Shown one piece after another: positions 42,778-51,740 of a DNA stretch of 64,000 nt. Both the position numbers and the translations under genes were made by a program. The stretch is from NCBI RefSeq assembly GCF_017255015.1, contig NZ_JAFKCS010000001.1, positions 306,772-370,771 on the forward strand. Direction: 5' to 3'. The notes under the pieces were generated by a model, which worked only from the letters and a program-made list of their open reading frames with translations, was not told the origin of the DNA and did no database searches. Each line of letters starts with the position of its first letter. Position 1 is the first letter of the stretch. The DNA is from Bowmanella yangjiangensis (GTDB lineage Bacteria > Pseudomonadota > Gammaproteobacteria > Enterobacterales > Alteromonadaceae).

Positions 42778-44127
42778 CTAAAAAGTCAGTGTAAAGCAGG
42801 CACCACCATCTGGTTTATTCGTTGCTTTTACCTGACCGCCGTGGGCAATCATAACCTGACGAGTTAAGGCCAGACCCACGCCTGAGCCATCACGCTTGGT
42901 GGTAAAAAACGGTACAAAAATTTTGTCCAGCTGTGCCTCGCTAATACCGGGACCATTGTCTGTAACATCCAGTACCACATGACCTCGCCGATTGGCCGCC
43001 GCGTTCAACCAAACCTGACCATTGTTTTGCTCTTGCAGCGCCTGTTCGGCATTCTTCAACAGATTGAGCAGCACCTGCTCCAGCATATGTGGGTCGGCGT
43101 TGACTTTTAGACCTTCTGGTTCAACCTGCACATGCAGGGTCAATCCTTTTTCCGGCCAGTCCTGACAAGCCATCTGTGTTAACTGTGCGAATAGCGCGGC
43201 AATCTCCAGAGGTTGACGATTAGGTGAGGGCAGGCGGGTTAATCGTCGGTAACTGCTGACAAATTGCATCAGGCTATCACTACGTCTGGCGACTGTGGCA
43301 ATGGAGTCGCGGATATCACCCAGCTCATGTTTAATAGAGGGGTCTAATACTTTATTGGACAAGTCCTCACTCAACTCTGCTGCCGTGGCTGCCAGCGACG
43401 CCACGGGCGTAATGCTGTTCATAATTTCATGGGTCAGTACGCGCACCAGTTCCTGCCATGCCTGCAGTTGTGCCGCATCCAACTCGCTGCCGATATCCAA
43501 TACACTCAGCAGTTTTTCCCGCTGACCGGCCAAGATAATTTCTGTGGCAAACACCAATAATTGCTGTGGCATCCCGTCAGCATCGAAGCTACAAAGCTGG
43601 CGTTGCCCAGGTTGCAGCTTTTGCCACTGTTCTGCCAGTTCCAAACCAAAGGGGGTTAAGTCGTCAAGTTTACAGACCTGAGCTGAACCAAACAGGCGTC
43701 GGGCGCTGTTGTTCCATTGGCTTAAACGCCCATCGCTGTGCAGGCTGAGCAGAGGTATGGGGGTATGTTCCACCATAGCCTTAAAATGCCGTAATTGTTG
43801 TTCTTGATGCTCGCGCTCTTGCAAAAATCGTTGCATCAACTCGGTAAAAGCCTCGCCAAGCTGTTCAAAGCCGCTGCCAAATCGCTGATAGTCGAAGCGC
43901 TGGGTAAATTCACTGTAACGCACTGCGTCTAAAAAGCGTTTTAACTCAGCATTGGTTTTACCCACGAATTTGACGGTTTCCCAAACGCCAAATATGAGGA
44001 GTAACAGCAATAATATTTGGGTGGCGTGATAACCGGATGCTACGAGAAGCCAGGCGTTGCTTAATGCCAGCAGCACAATCAACGTGATACGAGCGCTTAG
44101 AAGCAGAGAAAAGCGGTTAAAGACCAT
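42778..44127 (-). CDS. NtrY-like membrane sensor histidine kinase
   Basis: 449 residues. Two membrane helices at ~10-50, a PAS-like region (~105-205, MVEHTPIPLLSLHSDGRLSQWNNSARRLFG), the HisKA region with His in VRVLTHEIMNSITPVASL, N box LLNLLKNAEQAL, G1 VTDNGPGIS and G2 SGVGLALTRQVMIAHGG. This is the pattern of NtrY-type kinases that pair with NtrC-type regulators. It overlaps the regulator gene upstream of it by 11 bases. With the regulator it probably controls the divergent efflux operon at 45.7-50.2 kb. Confidence 0.92.
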   Translation of the reverse strand: MVFNRFSLLLSARITLIVLLALSNAWLLVASGYHATQILLLLLLIFGVWETVKFVGKTNAELKRFLDAVRYSEFTQRFDYQRFGSGFEQLGEAFTELMQRFLQEREHQEQQLRHFKAMVEHTPIPLLSLHSDGRLSQWNNSARRLFGSAQVCKLDDLTPFGLELAEQWQKLQPGQRQLCSFDADGMPQQLLVFATEIILAGQREKLLSVLDIGSELDAAQLQAWQELVRVLTHEIMNSITPVASLAATAAELSEDLSNKVLDPSIKHELGDIRDSIATVARRSDSLMQFVSSYRRLTRLPSPNRQPLEIAALFAQLTQMACQDWPEKGLTLHVQVEPEGLKVNADPHMLEQVLLNLLKNAEQALQEQNNGQVWLNAAANRRGHVVLDVTDNGPGISEAQLDKIFVPFFTTKRDGSGVGLALTRQVMIAHGGQVKATNKPDGGACFTLTF

Positions 44128-45493
44128 GTTTTTCCATTCTCCTGTACAGCGCAGCGCGGGTCAAACCCAGTGCCTTGGCGGCATGACTGATATTGTAGCG
44201 ATGGGTCTTTAGTGCTCCTTCAACTGCCTGGCGCTCAAGCTCCTCAAGATTGAAGGTTTGCATGTTAGATTGCACTGTTGGCACCATGGCTCTATTACTT
44301 AGCTGAAAATCTGTGGCGTCGAGTGTCTGATGTTCCGACAAGATCACAGCTCGCTCCAGCGCATGACGAAGTTCACGGATGTTGCCGGGCCAATGGTAGG
44401 CCTGTAATTGTGCCATTGCTTCCTGGCTGAGCTGTTTTGCGGGCTTTTGGTACTTACGGCAATAATGCTTCAGATAGTATTCGGCAATCGCGGCAATGTC
44501 TTCCTGGCGTTCACGCAAAGCCGGCAAGTGAATTTCGACGGTATTTAAGCGAAATAACAGATCCTGACGGAAACGTTGTTCATCATGTAATTGTTCGAGG
44601 GGCAGGTTGGTGGCGGCAATGACTCTGACATCAAAGGACTTTGCCTGGTTACTGCCTAGGGGCGTGACTTGACGTTGGGCCAGGACGGTTAGCAACTTGG
44701 CTTGTAAATGCAACGGCAGATTGCCTATCTCGTCCAAAAATAAGGTGCCGCCATCAGCAGCCAGTAAACGCCCTGTCCTGTCCTCATTGGCACCGGTAAA
44801 CGCGCCTTTACGATGTCCGAACAGCTCGCTTTCAAACAAGCTCTCTGCCACGGCGCCCAAGTCGACCGACATAAACACTTTATGGTGTCTGGGGCTTTGC
44901 CCATGAATGGCCCGGGCTATGAGTTCTTTTCCTGTGCCATTTTCACCCAGAATCAATACGTTAGCGTCAGTTGGCGCACTGCGTTCAAGCAGATTCAGGG
45001 CCTGACGCATTGCGCCTGACCCGGCGATAATGGGCTGGCTTGATTGACTGGTTACTTCAGCAAGCAGGTTGTTGGCGGTGCGTAACTCGCTGGCTTCTGT
45101 GCGCGAGTGAGACAGCTTGACTGCCGAGGACACCGTGGCCAGCACTTTATTGTTGTGCCAGGGTTTAGCCACAAAATCCGTGGCACCGCGTTTCATCGCC
45201 TCAACGGCCACTTCCATATCCCCATGTGCGGTGATCATGATCACCACGGCTTGGGGGTCGATGGCCAGAATTTTTTCCAGCCAGCGATAGCCTTGTTCGC
45301 CGCTACTTTCACCGGGGCCGAAATTCATATCCAGCAAAATGGCATCGTAACGACTTTCAGCCAGTAGTGCAGGGATCTGTTCTGGTCTGTTACAAATGTC
45401 GATCTTGCTGAAATGACGTTTTAACAGCATTTTGCCTGCCACCAGAATGTCCTGATCGTCATCCACAATCAGTATGCGTCCGTCCTGCAGCAT
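44117..45493 (-). CDS. NtrC-family sigma-54-dependent response regulator
   Basis: 458 residues. Receiver domain ~1-125 with Asp in [11 protein letters not shown], then a AAA+ domain (~150-380) with Walker A GENGTGKE, the sigma-54 contact loop GAFTGA, Walker [12 protein letters not shown] and the second region [19 protein letters not shown] Fis-type helix-turn-helix closes the protein ([19 protein letters not shown]). It activates sigma-54 promoters from enhancer sites. A candidate sigma-54 promoter and paired enhancer-like sites lie in the gap just upstream of its start, in front of the efflux operon. Confidence 0.94.
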   Translation of the reverse strand: MLQDGRILIVDDDQDILVAGKMLLKRHFSKIDICNRPEQIPALLAESRYDAILLDMNFGPGESSGEQGYRWLEKILAIDPQAVVIMITAHGDMEVAVEAMKRGATDFVAKPWHNNKVLATVSSAVKLSHSRTEASELRTANNLLAEVTSQSSQPIIAGSGAMRQALNLLERSAPTDANVLILGENGTGKELIARAIHGQSPRHHKVFMSVDLGAVAESLFESELFGHRKGAFTGANEDRTGRLLAADGGTLFLDEIGNLPLHLQAKLLTVLAQRQVTPLGSNQAKSFDVRVIAATNLPLEQLHDEQRFRQDLLFRLNTVEIHLPALRERQEDIAAIAEYYLKHYCRKYQKPAKQLSQEAMAQLQAYHWPGNIRELRHALERAVILSEHQTLDATDFQLSNRAMVPTVQSNMQTFNLEELERQAVEGALKTHRYNISHAAKALGLTRAALYRRMEKHGL

Positions 45494-45514
45494 GTTCGTT
45501 TCCCAATACCCAAA

Positions 45515-45553
45515 CTGTTCAATAGCGTACAGCGAGTGTTCATATTCGTACAG
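45515..45553. promoter_or_regulatory. Paired enhancer-like sites for the NtrC-type regulator
   Basis: CTGTTCAATAGCGTACAG (45515-45532) and GTGTTCATATTCGTACAG (45536-45553) share TGTTCA-N4-CGTACAG; each has partial dyad symmetry (CTGTnC...GnACAG in the first). Their starts are 21 bases apart, two helical turns, so both sit on the same face of the DNA. They lie 63-101 bases upstream of the candidate sigma-54 promoter. Confidence 0.65.
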
Positions 45554-45615
45554 TTTTGTGTCTTTAAACTAGATGTTAATTCATTAAGTAATTGAAAATT
45601 AACTTTTTTTAAAGT

Positions 45616-45631
45616 TGGAACGGGATTTGTT
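45616..45631 (+). promoter_or_regulatory. Candidate sigma-54 (-24/-12) promoter of the efflux operon
   Basis: TGGAACGGGATTTGTT compares with TGGCAC-N5-TTGCT: the -24 GG and the spacing are right, and the -12 GC is GT. Transcription would start near 45643, before both possible starts of the adaptor gene. Confidence 0.6.
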
Positions 45632-45677
45632 TATATCCAGCCAGTCACTATCACAATATCAATACAAGCAGACGACA

Positions 45678-46985
45678 ATGCAAAAACTCAGTGCAATACA
45701 AAATGCCGCCAAACCATCTGGAGCTGACTCGGTCTCAGGGGCTGCAATGGATCGCAAAATCAATAAAGCACGCAATCCGTGGACAGGTCGGTTGGGAGTT
45801 GGTGCGGCCATCATTGGGATTGCTGTTGTGGCCTATCTAATCCCTGGCTTTTCGGGCAAAGCCCTGAGTGTGAATGGGGAGCGTATTCTGGTTTCTTCCG
45901 TGTCCCGTGGCACCTTTGAGGACTTTATTCCGGTTCGTGCCCGTGTAACGCCGGCCAAAACTCTGTATCTGGATGCGATCGAGGGCGGACGAGTTGAACG
46001 CATTTTGGTGGAAGATGGGGCTATGTTGGAAGCCGGGCAACTGATTGTTGAATTGTCTAATGCCAGCTTGCAGTTAAGCGTATTGGGTAACGAAGCCAGG
46101 GTGGCCGAACAGCTCAATAACATTCGCTCCATCGAACTGAGCTTGGAACAGAATCGTTTGCAACATAAGCGCGATATTGTCGATATTGAATACCAAATCA
46201 AATTGCTGAAACGCAAGCTGCAGCGAGAGGCGCAACTGCTTAATACCCAGGCCATTAGCCAGTCCCAGCATGATGACACCAGGGACACTCTGCATTGGTA
46301 TGAACAACGTTTGCTACTAACCAGGGAAAGTCAGCAGTCAGACGCCAGTATGCAGGAAGAGCAATTGGCCTTCTTGAAAGCATCGGGTGCCCGTTTGGAG
46401 CACAACCTTGAGCTGTCAAGGCAAAACCTGGCCAACATGAATGTGCGCGCGCCGGTGGCCGGCAAACTCTCTGGCTTTGATGTGGAAGTGGGGCAGAGCA
46501 TTGGCCGCGGTGAGCGCCTGGGGCAAATTGATACCCCTGACGACTACAAACTGACCGCCCAGATTGATGAGTTCTACCTTAGCCGGATTGCCATGGGTCA
46601 AACCGCACAGGTGGATGGCTATCAGCTACAGATCAGCAAAATTTATCCACAGGTCAGCAATGGTCAGTTTGAGGTGGATTTGACCTTTATCGGCGAGCAG
46701 CCAGCGACTATTCGCCGCGGGCAGACCATGCAACTTAAATTGACCCTGGGGGATGCCAGTCAGGCGCTGCTGATTCCCAACGGCGCGTTTTATCAGGATA
46801 CCGGGGGCAATTGGATTTTTGTGCTGAGCGCTGATGGGGCAAAGGCCGAACGACGCGACGTACGTATGGGGCGACGCAATAACAACGTCATCGAAGTGCT
46901 GGACGGGCTGAACGAAGGAGAGCGGGTGGTAACCAGTTCTTACAGCCAATACCAGGATATCCAGCAACTGAATATTAATAACTAA
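45678..46985 (+). CDS. HlyD-type periplasmic adaptor of the second FtsX-type efflux system
   Basis: 435 residues from ATG 45678; an ATG at 45747 (412 residues, MDRKINKARNPWTG) is also possible, and neither has a strong ribosome site. It has one membrane helix (GVGAAIIGIAVVAYLIPGF), a lipoyl-type half (IEGGRVERILVEDGAML), a long coiled coil (~140-240 of the mature part), the second lipoyl half (VRAPVAGKLSGFDVEVG) and a beta-barrel domain. It is an adaptor for a MacB-like permease, encoded two genes later. The promoter region contains the sigma-54 element at 45616, so it is likely controlled by the adjacent two-component system. Confidence 0.9.
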   Translation: MQKLSAIQNAAKPSGADSVSGAAMDRKINKARNPWTGRLGVGAAIIGIAVVAYLIPGFSGKALSVNGERILVSSVSRGTFEDFIPVRARVTPAKTLYLDAIEGGRVERILVEDGAMLEAGQLIVELSNASLQLSVLGNEARVAEQLNNIRSIELSLEQNRLQHKRDIVDIEYQIKLLKRKLQREAQLLNTQAISQSQHDDTRDTLHWYEQRLLLTRESQQSDASMQEEQLAFLKASGARLEHNLELSRQNLANMNVRAPVAGKLSGFDVEVGQSIGRGERLGQIDTPDDYKLTAQIDEFYLSRIAMGQTAQVDGYQLQISKIYPQVSNGQFEVDLTFIGEQPATIRRGQTMQLKLTLGDASQALLIPNGAFYQDTGGNWIFVLSADGAKAERRDVRMGRRNNNVIEVLDGLNEGERVVTSSYSQYQDIQQLNINN

Positions 46986-46994
46986 GGAATCACC

Positions 46995-47675
46995 ATGTTG
47001 AAACTAACCAATCTTAGCCGTCATTACCTATCCGATGACGTTGAAACCCTGGCGCTGAATAAGGTCAACATTGAGATCGCCGTCGGTGAGTTTGTCGCCA
47101 TCATGGGCCCCAGTGGCTGTGGTAAATCTACCTTGTTGAACATTATTGGCATGCTGGATAACCCGAGCAGCGGTGAATACTGGTTCAACGGCGAGAATGT
47201 GGCGGGCTATAAAGAAGCGCAACTGGCAGCTATACGTAAGCACCATATAGGCTTCATTTTCCAGAATTTTAATCTGATTGATGAGCTTAGTGTTCGCGAC
47301 AATATTGAGTTGGCGCTGCTTTATCATGATGTACCAGCGTCTGAACGCCGCCGCCGAGTCGCAGAGGTAATGGATAAGGTGGGTATTGCACATCGCGCCA
47401 ATCATTTACCCAGCCAGTTATCCGGTGGCCAACAACAACGGGTAGCTGTCGCCAGGGCGGTGGTAGGAGGACAGTCCATGATTCTGGCGGATGAACCGAC
47501 CGGGAATTTGGACAGTGCCCACGGTCAGGAAGTCATGGCCATGCTGCAGGGTTTGAATGAAGAAGGCACCACTATTGTTATGGTAACCCACAGCCCGGCA
47601 CATGCAGATTATGCGCGCCGCACTATTAACTTGTTTGATGGTCATGTGGTGACCGAAGACGTCAAAGCGGCCTGA
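46995..47675 (+). CDS. MacB/LolD-type ABC ATPase
   Basis: 226 residues with Walker A GPSGCGKST, signature LSGGQQQRV, Walker B MILADEPTGNLDS and H-loop VTHSPAHA. FIFQNFNLIDELSVRDNI is the MacB/LolD-type segment. It follows the adaptor gene by 9 bases and precedes the permease by 16 bases, in one operon. It powers the FtsX-type permease and is distinct in sequence from the ATPase at 36077. Confidence 0.93.
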   Translation: MLKLTNLSRHYLSDDVETLALNKVNIEIAVGEFVAIMGPSGCGKSTLLNIIGMLDNPSSGEYWFNGENVAGYKEAQLAAIRKHHIGFIFQNFNLIDELSVRDNIELALLYHDVPASERRRRVAEVMDKVGIAHRANHLPSQLSGGQQQRVAVARAVVGGQSMILADEPTGNLDSAHGQEVMAMLQGLNEEGTTIVMVTHSPAHADYARRTINLFDGHVVTEDVKAA

Positions 47676-47691
47676 GGCACAGGAGAAGCCA

Positions 47692-50205
47692 ATGTTTGCT
47701 AATTATTTTCTGACCGCTTGGCGCAATCTGTTAAAAAACAGGGCGTTCTCGGCAATTAATATCATAGGGCTGGCCGTAGGCCTGGCCAGTTGTATCCTGA
47801 TCATGCTGTACGTTAAGTCGGAAAGCGGCTACGACCAATGGATACCAGATAATGAACGGATAGTGCGTTTGCATACAGCCTATGAGTCCCCTGGCCGGGC
47901 CCCCTTTCTGACCGTGCGCAGCGCTGGCCGGATGATGCCAGCCGTGCGGGATTACCTTAGTGCGGAAATTGAAGACGGCATGCGTTTGGTGGTTTGGGAT
48001 ACAACAGTCCAACAAAATGGCGAAGCCTTTTCTGAGCAGGTGGCTTTTGCTGACAGTAGCTTCTTCAATGTGCTGAATTTACCCTTTGCCAATGGCAGTG
48101 CACAAAGCAGTTTTAATAAACCTAATGATTTACTCATTAGTCGGGAAATGGCGCAGAAGTACTTCGGGAGTACCGATGCTATTGGTAAAACTCTGACGGT
48201 GTGCTGTTTACGGGGGCAGACGGTTGAGCTGACCGTGAGCGGTGTACTCGAAGATCTGCCGGATAACACACATTTGGCGCTGGATATGTTGGTGTATATG
48301 GACACCGAGGTGTTTGGTCAGTTTCCAGGGGTATTGGATACCTGGACCAGCGTCAACGTCTATACCTACTTCAAACTGCGCCCAGGCGTTTCCCTTGAAC
48401 AGGCTCAGCTGCGCTTGACCTGGTGGGTAGATAATGAAAGTCCTTTCTTGGAATTTGCCAAACAAAACAGCGGTATGCTGCCCGATGGCACGAAGATATC
48501 CGACACTATGAAGCATAAGCTGATGAGGTTGCCAGATCTGCATCTGGATGCCCACAATGATGCTGGCAATATGGGCGACTTAACCCCCATGGGTAACCGT
48601 AAACTGGTTGCCACATTCAGCTTGGTCGCCGTGCTCATTCTGGTCATCGCCTGTATTAATTTTATGAATCTGGCCACCGCCAGGGCTGGACAGCGAGCCA
48701 AAGAAGTTGCCATGCGCAAAGTGTTGGGTGCCAGTAGGGCGCAGGTAGCTGTACAGTTTTTACTGGAAGCTATTGGCCTGGTGATGATTTCACTGCTGTT
48801 CGCTCTGGTCGCAGTAGAATTGGTATTGCCCTGGTACAACCAATTGCTTGGCAAGGTATTCGAATTTCGCCTCTTCAGCGAACCAAGTCTCCTGTTTACT
48901 TTACTCGGATTGGGTCTGCTGGTGGGGCTGATTGCCGGCAGTTATCCGGCGCTGGTGTTGTCTGGCTATTTGCCAGGACAAATCCTCAAAGCCAGCAAAA
49001 GTAACGAGAGTAGCGCCTCGGTGAAATTACGCCATGTGCTGGTGGTGTTTCAATTTGCTGTGTCGGTAACGCTGCTTGTATGCACTGCGGTGGTGTACCT
49101 GCAAACTCAACATGCCAATAACCTGGATTTGGGCTATAGCACGGAGCGCAAGCTGGTTGTGGGTATCCGTGCCGCCAGAGATAACCTGGATAGTCTTAAA
49201 CAACAGTGGCAGGCCATTCCAGGCGTGCAATCTGTAGTGTATTCCTCTGAGGCCCCGACTCAGGATAACGAAAACAACAACTTTGTGACCTTGCTGGGCA
49301 GTAATCAGGGCGACAAACCTGTTGAAGAGTTGCTCAATTATCACAATATGGACTACGGCTTTTTTCAAGCCTATCAGGTTCAGCCTCTGGCTGGCCGTTT
49401 GTTTGATAAGGCTTATGGCTCTGACACCCTAACACCAGCCGAGCAAAATCAGATTTCTCAGGCTGCCGCCATTCTTAACGAAGGCGCAGTGCGTCGACTG
49501 GGCTTCAATAGCCCGCAGGAAGCCATAGGCAGGACCCTGCAAATCAGTGCAAGTGGTGACGGCCTGAATCATCTGACGGTAGTGGGCGTCATTCCTGATA
49601 TCTATTTTCGTTCGGTTAAATTCGCCATTCGCCCCAGCTTATACATGTTAAACCCACAGCGCTTTAACGTGGCTACTATTACCTATAACCAGGGACAGGC
49701 AAGCCAGGTGACAGCTGAGATTGAGCGAGTATGGAAGCAGGCGGTACCGATGCAGCCTATTGATATGCAGTATCTGTCTGACATGCTGGCTGCACAGTAT
49801 CAAAGTGAAAATGTGCAGATGCAGTTGTTTAGCGTATTTTCGCTGTTAGCTGTGTTGGTGGCCTGCCTTGGCCTATACGGATTGGCTGCCTTTACGGCCG
49901 AGCGTAAAACCCGGGAAATCGGTATACGTAAGGTAATGGGGGCCAGCGTTAAGCAGATCATGTTGTTACTTATTTGGCAATTTTCACGGCCGATTATGCT
50001 TGCCAACCTGGTAGCCTGGCCGCTGTCTATTTGGTTGATGCTCAATTGGTTGCAGGTTTTTGTGAATCGTATCGACACCTGGTGGTTGTTGCCAATTTGC
50101 CTGATGGCTACCCTGGTGTCAGTCTGTATTGCGTGGCTGACGGTGGGGGGAAATGCCGCCAAGGTTGCCAAAGCCAACCCTATCAAAGCCCTGCGCCATG
50201 AATAG
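47692..50205 (+). CDS. MacB-type FtsX ABC permease (double unit)
   Basis: 837 residues with two MacB_PCD/FtsX units. Each begins with a membrane helix (AWRNLLKNRAFSAINIIGLAVG at the start, VKLRHVLVVFQFAVSVTLLV near 445) and has a large periplasmic domain, ending with three membrane helices. The FtsX hallmark is repeated: RAKEVAMRKVLGASRAQV and KTREIGIRKVMGASVKQI. This long type is common for peptide or envelope-stress export in marine gammaproteobacteria. It is the last gene of the operon and is followed by a strong terminator. Confidence 0.92.
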   Translation: MFANYFLTAWRNLLKNRAFSAINIIGLAVGLASCILIMLYVKSESGYDQWIPDNERIVRLHTAYESPGRAPFLTVRSAGRMMPAVRDYLSAEIEDGMRLVVWDTTVQQNGEAFSEQVAFADSSFFNVLNLPFANGSAQSSFNKPNDLLISREMAQKYFGSTDAIGKTLTVCCLRGQTVELTVSGVLEDLPDNTHLALDMLVYMDTEVFGQFPGVLDTWTSVNVYTYFKLRPGVSLEQAQLRLTWWVDNESPFLEFAKQNSGMLPDGTKISDTMKHKLMRLPDLHLDAHNDAGNMGDLTPMGNRKLVATFSLVAVLILVIACINFMNLATARAGQRAKEVAMRKVLGASRAQVAVQFLLEAIGLVMISLLFALVAVELVLPWYNQLLGKVFEFRLFSEPSLLFTLLGLGLLVGLIAGSYPALVLSGYLPGQILKASKSNESSASVKLRHVLVVFQFAVSVTLLVCTAVVYLQTQHANNLDLGYSTERKLVVGIRAARDNLDSLKQQWQAIPGVQSVVYSSEAPTQDNENNNFVTLLGSNQGDKPVEELLNYHNMDYGFFQAYQVQPLAGRLFDKAYGSDTLTPAEQNQISQAAAILNEGAVRRLGFNSPQEAIGRTLQISASGDGLNHLTVVGVIPDIYFRSVKFAIRPSLYMLNPQRFNVATITYNQGQASQVTAEIERVWKQAVPMQPIDMQYLSDMLAAQYQSENVQMQLFSVFSLLAVLVACLGLYGLAAFTAERKTREIGIRKVMGASVKQIMLLLIWQFSRPIMLANLVAWPLSIWLMLNWLQVFVNRIDTWWLLPICLMATLVSVCIAWLTVGGNAAKVAKANPIKALRHE

Positions 50206-50243
50206 GGGCAAGCTTCAGGCATTTGTTTGATAACCGAGATTTC

Positions 50244-50269
50244 AAGGGGCGCTGTAGCGCCCCTTTTTT
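50244..50269 (+). terminator. Rho-independent terminator after the efflux operon
   Basis: AAGGGGCGCT (50244-50253) and AGCGCCCCTT (50256-50265) form a 10-bp perfect inverted repeat; with a 6-base loop the core stem is GGGGCG/CGCCCC. Four more T follow. Confidence 0.92.
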
Positions 50270-50423
50270 ACACCTGACTCAGCTTTGATCTGCTTTTCTG
50301 CCCATATTCATTCCATCGCTTAAAGACCATCAACAGGGTGTTGAGGATAAGTGGCCGTGTTATTTGATAAAAATGGATTTAGGATAGGTGTTTGGTTGTG
50401 AAAAAATAAAAACAGGTCAACAC

Positions 50424-51707
50424 GTGCAACTCTCTAAACGACGTTTCTTACAGCTCAGTGCCGGTGTACTGGGTAGCTTACCTTTTGCCTCTTTAGCCTC
50501 AGCGAATGCCTCTTCCAGTAGGGATAACGCCCTAGCCGATCTTACCAACGATGTGCAGCCCATCAGCGCCCAGGAGCGTTTGCTTAGAATAGATAAAGCC
50601 AGAAGCTTAATGCGAGCCAATAATATGGCCGCTATGGTATTGGAGCCAGGTCCGGCCATGGATTACTTCACGGGTATTCAATGGTGGCGCAGTGAGCGGC
50701 TCACAGCCGTGGTGATCCCGGCTGACGGCGACATTGCTGTGATTTGCCCCTTCTTTGAAGAACCCAGTATTCGCGAGTCCTTGGAAGTTGGTGATGATGT
50801 CAGAGTCTGGCTGGAGCATGAAAGTCCCTTTGCGTTAGTGGCGCAGGTGCTTAAAGACAGAGGTATTAGCAAAGGCCAAATCGGCTTTGAAGAGTCGGTG
50901 CGCTACTTTGTATTGGATGGTGTAATGAGCCAGCTTGGCAATTTTACCCATACCAGTGCCGACCCGGTTACCCGTGGTTGTCGCATGTACAAAACGCCTC
51001 ATGAGCTGGCATTGATGCACAAGGCCAATGAAATCACCCTGACCGCGTACGCCTATGTGTGGAAAAACCTGCAACTGGGCATGACGCAACAGGATGTTAA
51101 GGCATTAATGCAAGGTGCGCAGGCTAAATTGGGCGGTAGCGGTATTTGGAATATGGCCTTGTTTGATCAGGCCAGCGCTTACCCCCATGGCACTAAACAG
51201 CAGCATGTCCTGAAAGAAGGTTCGGTGGTGCTGATGGATTGCGGTTGTGCGGTTGAAGGCTATCAATCGGATATCAGTCGCACCTTTGTGTTTGGTGAGC
51301 CATCGGCCAAAGTGCGTAAGATCTGGAATACCGTGCGTGAAGGGCAGAATGTGGCATTTGCTGCTGCTCAGCTTGGTAAAGCTGCGGGTACGGTGGACGA
51401 TGCGGTAAGGGCCTATTACACCAAGCAGGGCCTGGGGCCTGACTATAAACTGCCTGGCTTGTCGCACCGCACCGGGCATGGCATCGGCATGCAGGGCCAT
51501 GAGCCGGTCAATTTTGTTCGTGGTGAAACCGCGCTGCTAAAACCCGGAATGTGTTTTTCTAACGAACCGGGCATTTATCTGCCGGGTGAGTTCGGTGTGC
51601 GTCTGGAAGACTGTATTTATATGACCGAAAACGGCCCGCGTTGGTTTACTGAACCTGCAGAGTCGCTGGAGTCGCCTATTGGTAAGTTGGCAACACCTGT
51701 GACTTAA
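50424..51707 (+). CDS. Tat-exported M24 family peptidase (Xaa-Pro aminopeptidase-like)
   Basis: The GTG at 50424 is preferred over one at 50388 because it sits after AGGT and starts a twin-arginine signal (SKRRFLQLSAGVLG), giving 427 residues. Residues ~185-420 are a pita-bread M24 domain with metal ligands in LMDCGCAVEGYQSDISRTF (two Asp), HRTGHGIGMQGHEP (His), FSNEPGIYLPGEF (Glu) and RLEDCIYM (Glu). The N-terminal part is a creatinase-type domain. The Tat signal implies folding and metal loading before export to the periplasm. The next gene, an M28 peptidase, starts 33 bases later, so both probably work in peptide breakdown. Confidence 0.9.
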   Translation: MQLSKRRFLQLSAGVLGSLPFASLASANASSSRDNALADLTNDVQPISAQERLLRIDKARSLMRANNMAAMVLEPGPAMDYFTGIQWWRSERLTAVVIPADGDIAVICPFFEEPSIRESLEVGDDVRVWLEHESPFALVAQVLKDRGISKGQIGFEESVRYFVLDGVMSQLGNFTHTSADPVTRGCRMYKTPHELALMHKANEITLTAYAYVWKNLQLGMTQQDVKALMQGAQAKLGGSGIWNMALFDQASAYPHGTKQQHVLKEGSVVLMDCGCAVEGYQSDISRTFVFGEPSAKVRKIWNTVREGQNVAFAAAQLGKAAGTVDDAVRAYYTKQGLGPDYKLPGLSHRTGHGIGMQGHEPVNFVRGETALLKPGMCFSNEPGIYLPGEFGVRLEDCIYMTENGPRWFTEPAESLESPIGKLATPVT

Positions 51708-51740
51708 AATAAAACAACAACACGCAACAACGAGGTGAAC

